Shown here: piece by piece, positions 1-5,256 of the stretch
Layout: every line of letters starts with the position of its first letter
Numbering within the stretch: the first letter of the stretch is position 1
From: Ruminococcus sp. UBA1780
Lineage (GTDB): Bacteria; Bacillota; Clostridia; Oscillospirales; Ruminococcaceae
Assembly: GCA_002315235.1 (NCBI GenBank)
Contig: DCGK01000029.1
Span: 5,421-12,749, forward strand
Length of the DNA stretch: 7,329 nt
Reading direction: 5' to 3'
The notes under the pieces: generated by a model
Databases searched by the model: none
The model's input: the letters and a program-made list of their open reading frames with translations, nothing else
What the model was told of the DNA's origin: nothing
Made by a program: the position numbers and the translations under genes

Positions 1-8
1 GTTAAAAG

Positions 9-149
9 CAGAGCTTTGAACAACAAAGAGGATATCCCCCGCATCTGTATATAGCGGGGGATATCCTTTTGTTCATCAGGAGTTCAGTCGCATGCTGAAT
101 GAAAGCAACTCCCCTGACTGCCTCTGCCTGTCAGAATCAGAGCTTTGAA
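9..149 (+). repeat. 12-nt direct repeat CAGAGCTTTGAA
   Basis: CAGAGCTTTGAA occurs at 9-20 and again at 138-149. One copy lies just upstream of each of the two hairpins of the 1-226 gene-free region. It may be a remnant of a local duplication of terminator-flanking DNA. The flanks differ after a few bases, so it is weak evidence. Confidence 0.5.
26..70 (+). terminator. Strong symmetric hairpin, probable (bidirectional) intrinsic terminator
   Basis: A perfect 13-bp inverted repeat pairs positions 30-42 with 54-66 around an 11-nt loop. It is extended outward by A-T and one G.U pair (26-29 with 67-70). The stem holds a run of five C opposite five G. On the plus strand it is followed by TTTTGTT, and on the minus strand by TCTTTGTTG, so it could work in both directions. 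The ireB gene on the right already has its own terminator at 166-199. I therefore infer that this hairpin mainly serves a gene beyond the left edge reading rightwards, with backup termination of leftward transcription. No other gene is visible in 1-226. Confidence 0.75.
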
Positions 150-165
150 ACAGAAGGGGGCTGCT

Positions 166-199
166 AAAAAAGCCCTCTGCAGAAGAATGCAGAGGGCTT
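166..199 (-). terminator. Intrinsic terminator of ireB
   Basis: A perfect 11-bp stem pairs 170-180 with 189-199 around an 8-nt loop. It is G+C-rich in its middle (GCCCTCTGC) and runs on the minus strand into six consecutive T (171-166). It begins 28 nt after the ireB stop codon, in the right orientation. This is a textbook Rho-independent terminator and makes ireB the last gene of its transcript. Confidence 0.88.
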
Positions 200-226
200 A
201 AATGACGTTATCAACTCTTAAAAGAG

Positions 227-481
227 TTATTTCTGAATGTATGACTTTACAAGAATCTGAAGAAGTTCATCACGGTCTATATGTCTGATGATATTTCTTG
301 CGTTCTGATGAGTTGTAATATATGTCGGATCCTCAGAAAGAATATAACCTACAATCTGATTGACTGGATTGTATCCTTTTTCCTTGAGTGCATCATGAAT
401 AGTAGTGAGGTTTTTCTTTAATACCTTTTCTTTGTCTTCACTAACTGAGAATTTCATTGTTGCGTCATTTGTTTCGTTCAT
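227..481 (-). CDS. ireB: IreB family regulatory phosphoprotein (UPF0297)
   Basis: The protein has 84 residues, the usual length for the UPF0297/IreB family. The family core GYNPVNQIVGYIL lies at residues 36-48, followed by DPTYI (51-55) and NARN (60-63). In Enterococcus faecalis, IreB is a small cytoplasmic dimer phosphorylated on N-terminal threonines by the PASTA-domain Ser/Thr kinase IreK, and it affects cephalosporin resistance. Threonines at positions 4 and 8 here could be the equivalent sites (inference). I chose the ATG at 481 because AAGGAG (495-490) sits 8 nt upstream. A longer reading from a TTG at 499 would place that Shine-Dalgarno sequence inside the coding region. In many Firmicutes the gene lies between alaS and ruvX. 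Here it stands alone, with its own promoter and terminator. Family call firm; kinase link inferred. Confidence 0.93.
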   Translation of the reverse strand: MNETNDATMKFSVSEDKEKVLKKNLTTIHDALKEKGYNPVNQIVGYILSEDPTYITTHQNARNIIRHIDRDELLQILVKSYIQK

Positions 482-489
482 AGTATCAT

Positions 490-495
490 CTCCTT
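490..495 (-). promoter_or_regulatory. Ribosome binding site that decides the ireB start
   Basis: AAGGAG lies 8 nt before the ATG at 481. A TTG in the same frame at 499-497 overlaps the predicted leader start and precedes this site, so it is not a credible initiation codon. Confidence 0.85.
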
Positions 496-501
496 TCAAT
501 T

Positions 502-530
502 ATTATACCCTAAAACGACTATTCAGACAA
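502..530 (-). promoter_or_regulatory. Sigma-A-type promoter of ireB
   Basis: On the minus strand a -35-like TTGTCT (530-525) is separated by exactly 17 bp from a perfect TATAAT -10 (507-502). The expected start of transcription, 6-7 nt further on, falls at about 496-495. That is directly at the first bases of the AAGGAG ribosome binding site, so the leader would be only about 15 nt. Confidence 0.72.
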
Positions 531-611
531 GAGTTTTATTGAAAATTTTACGTTTTGACTTACTGGTATATCGATTTTTTGTTTGTTTTGATAATCGCAG
601 TAAAGAGTATT

Positions 612-641
612 AAGAGAAATTCCACGGAAAATTCCGGGGAA
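612..641 (-). terminator. Probable intrinsic terminator of rqcP
   Basis: An imperfect stem pairs 620-629 with 632-641, with one mismatch (624/637) and a very tight loop that probably opens to 4 nt. On the minus strand it is followed by TTTCTCTT. It begins 3 nt after the rqcP stop codon. The U-tract is interrupted by C, so efficiency is uncertain. Its placement, with the separate ireB promoter further downstream, supports the end of a transcript here. Confidence 0.5.
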
Positions 642-644
642 GAA

Positions 645-887
645 TCAGTTTATAACTTCATAGTTATCGGATGCATTTTCTTTTGTTGTATGTTCAGTGA
701 CTGATGTTACTTTGACACTGAGAGGCTTCTGTCCAAGACATATTGTTATTATATCGTTGATTTTGACGTCGTATGAAGCGCGTGCAGGCTTGTCGTTTAC
801 AAGTACCTTTCCGGCATCGCAGGCTTCATTGGCGATAGTTCTTCTTTTAATAAGGCGTGTTACCTTGAGATATTTGTCGAGTCGCAT
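645..887 (-). CDS. rqcP: S4-domain RNA-binding protein, RqcP (YabO) family
   Basis: The 80-residue protein begins MRLDKYLKVTRLIKRRT, which closely matches the S4 fold start of Bacillus YabO/RqcP. It continues with AGKVLVNDKPARASYDVK (25-42), the beta-turn part of the S4 domain, and a short hydrophilic tail. In B. subtilis RqcP acts with RqcH on stalled 50S subunits carrying peptidyl-tRNA and helps add C-terminal alanine tails in ribosome quality control. The paralogous heat-shock protein Hsp15 (HslR) is the other family with this fold, but the small size and the mazG-HU neighbourhood favour RqcP. The ATG at 887 has AGAGG (897-893) only 5 nt upstream. It follows hup after an 86-nt gap that contains a terminator-like hairpin, so its expression may depend on read-through. 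No rqcH is in view. Confidence 0.88.
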   Translation of the reverse strand: MRLDKYLKVTRLIKRRTIANEACDAGKVLVNDKPARASYDVKINDIITICLGQKPLSVKVTSVTEHTTKENASDNYEVIN

Positions 888-902
888 ATATTCCTCTTTT
901 CA

Positions 903-951
903 AAATAAAAAAGCACAGGTATCAGATAAAAAATCCGATGCATGTGCTTTT
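903..951 (-). terminator. Intercistronic terminator or attenuator between hup and rqcP
   Basis: A perfect 9-bp outer stem pairs 909-917 with 943-951. Inside it a second arm of about 10 positions pairs with two mismatches and one G.U around an A/T loop, giving a long, nearly continuous hairpin. On the minus strand the outer stem ends GTGCTTTTTT and then ATTTTG, a good U-tract. It lies 23 nt after the hup stop and 22 nt before the rqcP start. It probably ends most hup transcripts and lets a fraction continue into rqcP. The plus strand also has four T after the stem, but no plus-strand gene is nearby. Confidence 0.72.
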
Positions 952-973
952 AAGTGTTTATGTGTAAAAATTA

Positions 974-1249
974 TTACTTGTTTACAGCATCCTTAAGAGC
1001 CTTACCAGCCTTAAATGCAGGAGCCTTCTTAGCTGGGCAGTGGATTGTTTCGCCTGTTCTTGGATTCTTTGAATCCTTAGCAGCTCTTTCGCGAACTTCG
1101 AAAGTACCGAAACCGATTAACTGAATCTTTTCACCGCTTGCAAGAGCGTCTGTGATAGCAGCTGTTACAGTTGCGAGAGCCTTGTCAGCATCCTTCTTTG
1201 AGTATTCGCCTTTTTCTGCTATAGCATTGATTAAATCTGCCTTTGTCAT
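974..1249 (-). CDS. hup: HU family histone-like DNA-binding protein
   Basis: The 91-residue protein is the standard HU length and starts MTKADLINAIAEKG. The family signature GFGTFEVRERAA lies at 46-57, followed by NPRTGE (62-67). Pro63, at the tip of the DNA-binding arm, is the residue that intercalates into DNA in HU/IHF proteins. The C-terminal helix with KAGKALKDAVN (80-90) completes the dimer fold. HU binds and bends DNA without strong sequence preference and compacts the nucleoid. Gene position and lack of IHF-specific features favour HU. GGAGGT (1263-1258) sits 8 nt before the ATG. The gene begins 28 nt after the mazG stop, so the two are probably co-transcribed. An extra promoter inside mazG is possible, since HU is usually abundant, but I could not identify one. 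Confidence 0.95.
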   Translation of the reverse strand: MTKADLINAIAEKGEYSKKDADKALATVTAAITDALASGEKIQLIGFGTFEVRERAAKDSKNPRTGETIHCPAKKAPAFKAGKALKDAVNK

Positions 1250-1277
1250 TTTTATTTACCTCCAGTTTTTATTGGGT

Positions 1278-2069
1278 TTAATTGTGAGCCTTAGCCTGTT
1301 CCCAGTACCTGTCAAGCTCATCTATGCCAAGAGAACTCATATCTTTCTCTTCCAGCCTAACCATTTCTTCTGTTTTTGCAAAGCGTCTGATAAACTTTTC
1401 CGTTGATTCGTTAAGAACAGTCTCTGAATCAACTCCTGTTTTTCTTGCAACGTTTGTACATGAGAAGAGTACATCACCGAGCTCGTCCGCAATCTTTTCC
1501 GGACTGTTTTCGGCAATCGCAGCCTCAAGTTCAGCTATTTCTGACTTAAGACGTTCAAGTGCGTCCTTCACATCAGCAAAATCCATACCGGCCTTCGCTG
1601 CTCTCTTTCCAACCTTCTGCGCACGCATAAGGGAAGGAAATGTTTTAGGAACGCTTTCCAGTGTTTCTGTGAATGTAGTCTGTCCCTTGGTCTGCTGCTT
1701 GATCTGTTCCCAGTTTGTAAGTACCTGATCACACCCGTCAACCTTAACCTCACCGAAAACATGAGGGTGACGGATAATCAGCTTCTGACAGATATCGTTG
1801 CAGACATCACTGAAACTGAATACATTTTCCTCGGTTTTAATCTGTGCATGGAACACAACCTGAAGAAGAACATCACCAAGTTCCTCACGAAGCATCTCAG
1901 CACTGTTCATGTCAATTGCTTCAATTACCTCATAAACTTCCTCTATGAAGTCTGATCTGATGGACTGGTGAGTCTGAACTTTGTCCCACGGACAGCCGTT
2001 CTCACTTCTGAGAACCCTGACAATCCCGATGAGATCGTCTATATCGTAATGATCTTTAAAACTAAACAT
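1278..2069 (-). CDS. mazG: Nucleoside triphosphate pyrophosphohydrolase MazG
   Basis: MazG hydrolyses (d)NTPs to the monophosphate and pyrophosphate, cleaning non-canonical or excess nucleotides from the cytoplasmic pool. The 263-residue length matches full-length two-domain MazG. In the first domain CPWD (26-29) precedes the metal-binding pattern EEVYE (43-47) and EELGD (62-66). RHPHVFGE (100-107) is a conserved connector. The second domain repeats the pattern with EIAELE (177-182) and DELGD (195-199), so both domains keep their acidic Mg-binding residues. The ATG at 2069 follows AAGAGG (2080-2075) with a 5-nt spacer. In B. subtilis the homologue YabN carries an extra N-terminal methylase-like domain, which is absent here. 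It is the first gene of the mazG-hup-rqcP block and has its own probable promoter about 35 bp upstream. Confidence 0.95.
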   Translation of the reverse strand: MFSFKDHYDIDDLIGIVRVLRSENGCPWDKVQTHQSIRSDFIEEVYEVIEAIDMNSAEMLREELGDVLLQVVFHAQIKTEENVFSFSDVCNDICQKLIIRHPHVFGEVKVDGCDQVLTNWEQIKQQTKGQTTFTETLESVPKTFPSLMRAQKVGKRAAKAGMDFADVKDALERLKSEIAELEAAIAENSPEKIADELGDVLFSCTNVARKTGVDSETVLNESTEKFIRRFAKTEEMVRLEEKDMSSLGIDELDRYWEQAKAHN

Positions 2070-2104
2070 TATAACCTCTTAAGACAAGTCGAATTCAGTC
2101 TTTA

Positions 2105-2136
2105 ATTATAGTACCGCAAACTATCGTAAAATGCAA
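2105..2136 (-). promoter_or_regulatory. Probable promoter of the mazG-hup(-rqcP) operon
   Basis: A perfect TATAAT -10 lies at 2110-2105 on the minus strand, giving a predicted start near 2098 and a leader of about 29 nt. The best -35 candidate, TTGCAT (2136-2131), is 20 bp away, longer than the preferred 17, and no better hexamer is seen at 16-18 bp. The -35 bases also lie in the arm of the hairpin at 2128-2152. The -10 is the main support. Confidence 0.45.
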
Positions 2137-2152
2137 GTGATTTTTGCATTTT
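2128..2152 (-). terminator. Possible weak terminator downstream of trpS
   Basis: A perfect 9-bp inverted repeat pairs 2128-2136 with 2144-2152 around a 7-nt loop. On the minus strand the descending arm ends in TTTT. Only two of nine pairs are G-C, so the stem is weak. It overlaps the candidate -35 of the mazG promoter. It could instead be chance structure in A/T-rich DNA. Confidence 0.32.
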
Positions 2153-2198
2153 TGTAATAAGTATAGAATAATACTGCCATGGTGATGCAATAATGAGT

Positions 2199-2229
2199 AA
2201 AAAACACATAAGAAACCGTGGTTTTACGT
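2199..2229 (-). terminator. Possible terminator overlapping the trpS stop
   Basis: On the minus strand an imperfect stem starts at the last base of the trpS stop codon. Positions 2229-2224 pair with 2211-2206, including one G.U, followed after a bulge by AACC/GGTT. Six T follow at 2204-2199. The bulges and the tiny apical loop make it uncertain, but the position and U-tract suit a trpS terminator. Confidence 0.38.
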
Positions 2230-3236
2230 CATCTTGCGTCAACAAATCCGACTTTTCTGTAAACCTTTGAGAGTGTTTTTCTTGTGATTCTGAAGGCTGC
2301 TTCGGCTCCGGAAGTATAGCATTCCTTAAGATAAGCCTTGTCTTCAATAAGCCTTGCATATTCGGTACGTACAGGTTCAAGATGATCAGCAACAGCTTCG
2401 CCGACAGCGAGCTTGAAGTCGCCGTAGCCTTTTCCTGCAAACTCAGCTGTTATTTCGTCGAGGGATTTTCCTGTTACAACTGAGTATATTGTCATAAGGT
2501 TGTTAATACCGTCCTTGCCTTCCCTGTAGCATACTTCAGATTCGGAGTCTGTTACAGCACGTTTGAATTTTCTTACGATTGTATCCTTGTCATCGAGGAT
2601 AAGAATACATGCGTTAGGATTTTCGTCAGATTTTGACATTTTCTTCTGAGGATCCTGAAGAGACATGACTCTTGCGCCTGCTTTTGGGATAAACGGCTCC
2701 GGAAGTGTAAAGAAATCACCGTATTTCTGGTTGAATCTTCCTGCAATGTTTCTTGCGAGTTCAAGATGCTGTTTCTGGTCTGCACCTATTGGAACCAGAT
2801 CAGCATTGTATGCGAGAATATCTGCTGCCATAAGTACCGGATATGTGAAAAGACCTGCGTTTATGTCATCTGCGTGCTTTGCACTTTTGTCTTTGAACTG
2901 AGTCATTCTTGAAAGTTCACCGAACTGAGTTGAACATGAGAGTATCCAGCTGAGTTCAGCATGATTAGGGTTGTGACTCTGAATGAATGCAATTGATTTT
3001 TTCGGATCAATACCGCATGCGAGAAGCAGTGCGTACGCCTGAAGAGTGTTCTGGCGGAGCTTTGCCGGATCCTGTCTGACTGTAATTGCATGCATGTCAA
3101 CTATGGAATAGATACAGTTGTATTCATCCTGAAGCGGACCCCAGTTTCTTACAGCACCAATGTAGTTGCCGAGAGTAAATGTACCGGTAGGCTGAATACC
3201 GCTGAAAATAAGTTTCTTTTCAGTTGTTTCTGACAT
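2229..3236 (-). CDS. trpS: Tryptophan--tRNA ligase (tryptophanyl-tRNA synthetase)
   Basis: This class Ic synthetase charges tRNA-Trp with tryptophan using ATP in the cytoplasm. The 335-residue length is normal for bacterial TrpS. FSGIQPTGTFTLGNYIGA (11-28) contains the HIGH-equivalent (TLGN). GADQKQH (151-157) is the conserved GxDQxxH element, and KMSKS is present intact at 199-203. The C-terminal helical part (roughly 215-335) corresponds to the anticodon-binding region. The ATG at 3236 follows AAAGGA (3252-3247). It starts 22 nt after the stop of the unrecognised upstream gene and has no room for its own promoter in that gap, so the two are probably co-transcribed. No T-box leader, a common control of trpS in Firmicutes, is seen in the gap or in the 79 nt before the upstream gene. 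Confidence 0.97.
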   Translation of the reverse strand: MSETTEKKLIFSGIQPTGTFTLGNYIGAVRNWGPLQDEYNCIYSIVDMHAITVRQDPAKLRQNTLQAYALLLACGIDPKKSIAFIQSHNPNHAELSWILSCSTQFGELSRMTQFKDKSAKHADDINAGLFTYPVLMAADILAYNADLVPIGADQKQHLELARNIAGRFNQKYGDFFTLPEPFIPKAGARVMSLQDPQKKMSKSDENPNACILILDDKDTIVRKFKRAVTDSESEVCYREGKDGINNLMTIYSVVTGKSLDEITAEFAGKGYGDFKLAVGEAVADHLEPVRTEYARLIEDKAYLKECYTSGAEAAFRITRKTLSKVYRKVGFVDAR

Positions 3237-3258
3237 TTTAAAACGTTCCTTTCAGGAA

Positions 3259-3768
3259 TTACTTGTTTCTTGCAGCTTCTCTGATCTGCGCTGTCTGAAC
3301 TTCGTTCATAACCTTCTGATAAAGATGGAGAAGGAACGCTCTCATCTTGTTTTCTTCATTTACAGCTGTTGCAGGGTTGATAACTGTCTTGTAAACACCC
3401 TTTCTTGTCATAAGGTGTACGAAGTGTTCTGATGAGCCCATAGGAAGATCGAAAACTGATGTTCTCTGACATACAGGAAGTGACTGGCCTGCGCTTGCAA
3501 GGAATGAGCGGCATGCCTGTGCGAGTGCAGGGTTATGTGCAGAGATACCTGTAATCTGTGAACCGTTGTTGAAGAAAATGTTAACTGCACCGTTTGCGAG
3601 ACATACAAGTGTGCCGAGTACGCCTCTGCCCATCGGAATGTCAACAACTGCGCTGTATATCTGCTTGTCATCTGTAAGCTTTACGCCTATAACTGCAGGA
3701 GGCATTCTGAGAGCCTTGATTCTTGAAATAAGGTATGGTTCACATACATTGTAACGTTCATTTGCCAT
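3259..3768 (-). CDS. Unrecognised 169-residue protein, upstream of and linked to trpS
   Basis: I do not recognise a family. The protein has no signal peptide and no membrane-length hydrophobic segment, so it is probably cytoplasmic. Residues 1-125 look like an alpha/beta domain with alternating hydrophobic stretches, small-residue turns (MGRGVLGTL, FFNNGSQITGISAHN) and four cysteines (9, 56, 87, 99) in no metal-binding pattern. Residues about 135-169 form a charged, probably helical tail. The ATG at 3768 follows GGAG (3780-3777) with an 8-nt spacer, a normal start. It lies 79 nt after the aminotransferase stop and 22 nt before trpS, all on one strand. The tight spacing suggests co-expression with trpS, but a shared function is not shown. 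Codon use resembles its neighbours, with no sign of recent transfer. Coding status is well supported; function is unknown. Confidence 0.82.
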   Translation of the reverse strand: MANERYNVCEPYLISRIKALRMPPAVIGVKLTDDKQIYSAVVDIPMGRGVLGTLVCLANGAVNIFFNNGSQITGISAHNPALAQACRSFLASAGQSLPVCQRTSVFDLPMGSSEHFVHLMTRKGVYKTVINPATAVNEENKMRAFLLHLYQKVMNEVQTAQIREAARNK

Positions 3769-3784
3769 GATATTTTCTCCGTTT

Positions 3785-3808
3785 CTCCGCCATTTGTCCC
3801 GGCGGGAG
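3785..3808 (-). promoter_or_regulatory. G+C-rich leader hairpin before the unrecognised gene
   Basis: CTCCGCC (3785-3791) can pair with GGCGGGAG (3801-3808), with one bulged base, around a loop of about 9 nt. It lies just upstream of the Shine-Dalgarno sequence (3780-3777) of the 169-residue gene. No U-tract follows, so it is not a terminator. It could affect mRNA stability or translation. Confidence 0.35.
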
Positions 3809-3815
3809 GTTATTT

Positions 3816-3849
3816 GCTGTTTTTAGTAAACACAGTAAACAGCTGTGTT
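3816..3849 (-). promoter_or_regulatory. Two overlapping, mutually exclusive hairpins after the aminotransferase gene
   Basis: One 7-bp stem pairs 3829-3835 with 3843-3849 and covers bases of the aminotransferase stop codon. A second 7-bp stem pairs 3816-3822 with 3837-3843. They share 3837-3843, so both cannot form at once. Neither is followed by a proper U-tract on the minus strand. This could be an mRNA processing or stability element, or chance. Confidence 0.35.
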
Positions 3850-5035
3850 AAAATTCTTTTGTAAGTTTTCCGAGGATTTCACATCCGGTGACAATCTGTT
3901 CGTCAGAAGGTGTTGAGAAATTCATTCGGAATGAATTTGTTCTGTCATTTTCAGAAATCATGAATGCCTGTCCCGGAACTACGGCAATTTTGTATTCCTC
4001 AACTGCCTTTTTGCAGAAGCTCAGCATATCAATGCTGTCCGGAAGGGTTGCCCATATAAAGAGACCGCCTTCAGGTCTGGTTACTTCAACCTTGTCCGAG
4101 AAGTATTCCTTTATACCGTTTTCCATGAGTTCGTATTTTGATTTGTATATTTTTCTGAGCGAAGCAATATGCTCGTTCATATCAACTGTTTCCATAAATC
4201 TGTAGCATATCTGCTGTGCCCAGATGTTTGTGTGAACATCCGCAACCTGCTTGCACACAACCATCTTTGAGATGATTTCCTTAGGAGCGCTTACGTATCC
4301 TACACGGAGACCTGGTGCGAGAATCTTTGAGAAGGTTCTGCTGTAGATTACGCGGCCTTCCGTGTCAAATGACTTGATAGGTGCGATATCCTCGCCTCTG
4401 AATCTGAGGTCACCGTAAGGGTTGTCCTCAAGGATGATGAAGTCGTATTTTTTAGCAAGCTCATATACAGCTTTTCTCTTTTCGAGAGACATTGTTCTGC
4501 CTGTAGGGTTCTGGAAGTTCGGAATAAGATAAAGGAGCTTTACTCTGCTGTTTGATTTTACAGCTTCTTCAAGCTTTTCGATGTTTATTCCGTCTTCTTC
4601 AAGCTCAACGCCAACGAGATTAACGTTGTATGACTTGAATGAGTTGAGAGAACCGATGAAGCTCGGACTTTCGCAGATGAGAGTGTCACCGTCGCTGCAG
4701 AGCACCTTGCATGCAAGTTCATTTGCCTGCTGTGCGCCTGATGTTGTGATGAGGTCGTCCCTGCCGTCAGCGTAGCATTTTTTAGCTTCAAGATCCTTCT
4801 TCAGTCTGTTTCTGAGAGGAAGATAACCTTCAGTAATGCTGTACTGAAGTGCTCCGATAGGATCCGATGACAGAATATCTTCTGAAATTTTTCTTATTGT
4901 TTCCTTAGGAAATGCGTCTGCAGCAGGATTTCCGGCTGCGAACGGGATTACTTCCGGATTTGAGGTGTGTTTGAGAATTTCGCGGATAACTGAAGGTTTC
5001 AGCGCGGAAACTCTGTCGGAAAAATGATAATCCAT
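3848..5035 (-). CDS. PLP-dependent aminotransferase, class I/II (LysN/2-aminoadipate-like)
   Basis: The 395-residue protein is a fold-type I PLP enzyme. AAGNPA (33-38) and TTSGAQQANE (97-106) form the N-terminal substrate and phosphate region. NPTG (176-179) and DNPY (204-207) hold the Asp and Tyr that contact the cofactor. SRTFSK (232-237) carries the Schiff-base lysine, Lys237, followed by APGLRVGY (240-247). Arg370 (SFRMNFS) is the expected alpha-carboxylate-binding arginine. The sequence resembles the aminotransferase half of MocR regulators and the LysN/2-aminoadipate and aromatic aminotransferase group. It has no N-terminal DNA-binding domain, so it is the stand-alone enzyme. Substrate cannot be set from sequence; aromatic, branched-chain or aminoadipate donors are all possible. 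AAAGG (5047-5043) lies 7 nt before the ATG. A promoter is found at 5143-5115, giving a leader of about 73 nt. It is divergent from the glycosidase. Confidence 0.93.
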   Translation of the reverse strand: MDYHFSDRVSALKPSVIREILKHTSNPEVIPFAAGNPAADAFPKETIRKISEDILSSDPIGALQYSITEGYLPLRNRLKKDLEAKKCYADGRDDLITTSGAQQANELACKVLCSDGDTLICESPSFIGSLNSFKSYNVNLVGVELEEDGINIEKLEEAVKSNSRVKLLYLIPNFQNPTGRTMSLEKRKAVYELAKKYDFIILEDNPYGDLRFRGEDIAPIKSFDTEGRVIYSRTFSKILAPGLRVGYVSAPKEIISKMVVCKQVADVHTNIWAQQICYRFMETVDMNEHIASLRKIYKSKYELMENGIKEYFSDKVEVTRPEGGLFIWATLPDSIDMLSFCKKAVEEYKIAVVPGQAFMISENDRTNSFRMNFSTPSDEQIVTGCEILGKLTKEF

Positions 5036-5114
5036 AGTTTTGCCTTTCTGATATTTATAATAGATTTAGAATATCTTTATCTGATATACGGTTCAGAAAC
5101 CGCATTATTTCTTT

Positions 5115-5143
5115 ATTATATCACATATTAAATAAAACATCAA
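5115..5143 (-). promoter_or_regulatory. Sigma-A-type promoter of the aminotransferase
   Basis: On the minus strand TTGATG (5143-5138) is followed after exactly 17 bp by a perfect TATAAT (5120-5115). The predicted start near 5108 gives a leader of about 73 nt. Within the leader, CGGTT/AACCG (5089-5093 with 5098-5102) forms a small hairpin with a 4-nt loop. No riboswitch or T-box feature is seen. Confidence 0.68.
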
Positions 5144-5170
5144 TATGTATTTTCACATCTTTCATTCAAA

Positions 5171-5188
5171 ATGTTCATATGGTAACAT
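5171..5188. promoter_or_regulatory. Inverted repeat ATGTT-N8-AACAT, possible operator
   Basis: Two 5-bp arms (5171-5175 and 5184-5188) flank an 8-bp centre. It lies between the divergent promoters, about 30 bp upstream of the aminotransferase -35 and about 70 bp upstream of the glycosidase -35. Short arms in A/T-rich DNA make chance quite possible. Confidence 0.25.
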
Positions 5189-5210
5189 GTATAAATATTA
5201 ATAAAATTCA

Positions 5211-5224
5211 TGTGCAAATGCACA
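5211..5224. promoter_or_regulatory. Inverted repeat TGTGCA-AA-TGCACA, possible operator
   Basis: Perfect 6-bp arms (5211-5216 and 5219-5224) are separated by 2 bp, in an A/T-rich surrounding where the G/C bases stand out. It is centred about 40 bp upstream of the glycosidase -35, a typical place for an activator or upstream operator. The symmetry suits a dimeric regulator. No regulator gene is in the window. Confidence 0.4.
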
Positions 5225-5238
5225 AATATGGTCGCATA

Positions 5239-5250
5239 ATTTAGCTAAAT
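5239..5250. promoter_or_regulatory. Perfect 12-bp palindrome next to the glycosidase -35
   Basis: ATTTAGCTAAAT is fully self-complementary and ends 6 bp before the -35 hexamer at 5257. A protein bound here would touch RNA polymerase at this promoter. A perfect 12-bp palindrome in A/T-rich DNA is not rare enough to prove function. Confidence 0.35.
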
Positions 5251-5256
5251 CAACTC

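Noticed and set aside
213..228. 7-bp palindromic hairpin AACTCTT-AA-AAGAGTT at the ireB stop as a terminator
   Set aside because: It has a 2-nt loop, is A/T-rich and has no following U-tract; the real terminator is 166-199.
482..499. Six-residue N-terminal extension of IreB from a TTG start at 499
   Set aside because: The extension covers the AAGGAG ribosome binding site and lies at or before the predicted transcript start; the ATG at 481 has ideal spacing.
1324..1728. Long plus-strand reading frame (134 codons) opposite mazG
   Set aside because: It is antisense to a clear two-domain MazG, has a Ser/Ala-rich translation typical of antisense frames, and shows no convincing ribosome binding site.
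2102..2440. Minus-strand frame of 112 codons overlapping the end of trpS
   Set aside because: It runs in another frame through the conserved C-terminal part of TrpS and into the intergenic region; its translation resembles no protein and no start signal was found.
3237..3258. T-box leader for trpS
   Set aside because: The gap before trpS is only 22 nt, and the 79 nt before the upstream gene lack the T-box sequence and specifier-type structure. Neither space could hold a T-box of about 200 nt.
3848..5035. MocR-type transcriptional regulator
   Set aside because: The aminotransferase fold resembles that half of MocR proteins, but there is no N-terminal winged-helix domain and the start is well defined by its ribosome binding site.
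5036..5108. Riboswitch in the aminotransferase leader
   Set aside because: The leader is about 73 nt and A/T-rich with one small hairpin; no known aptamer motif or expression-platform terminator is seen.
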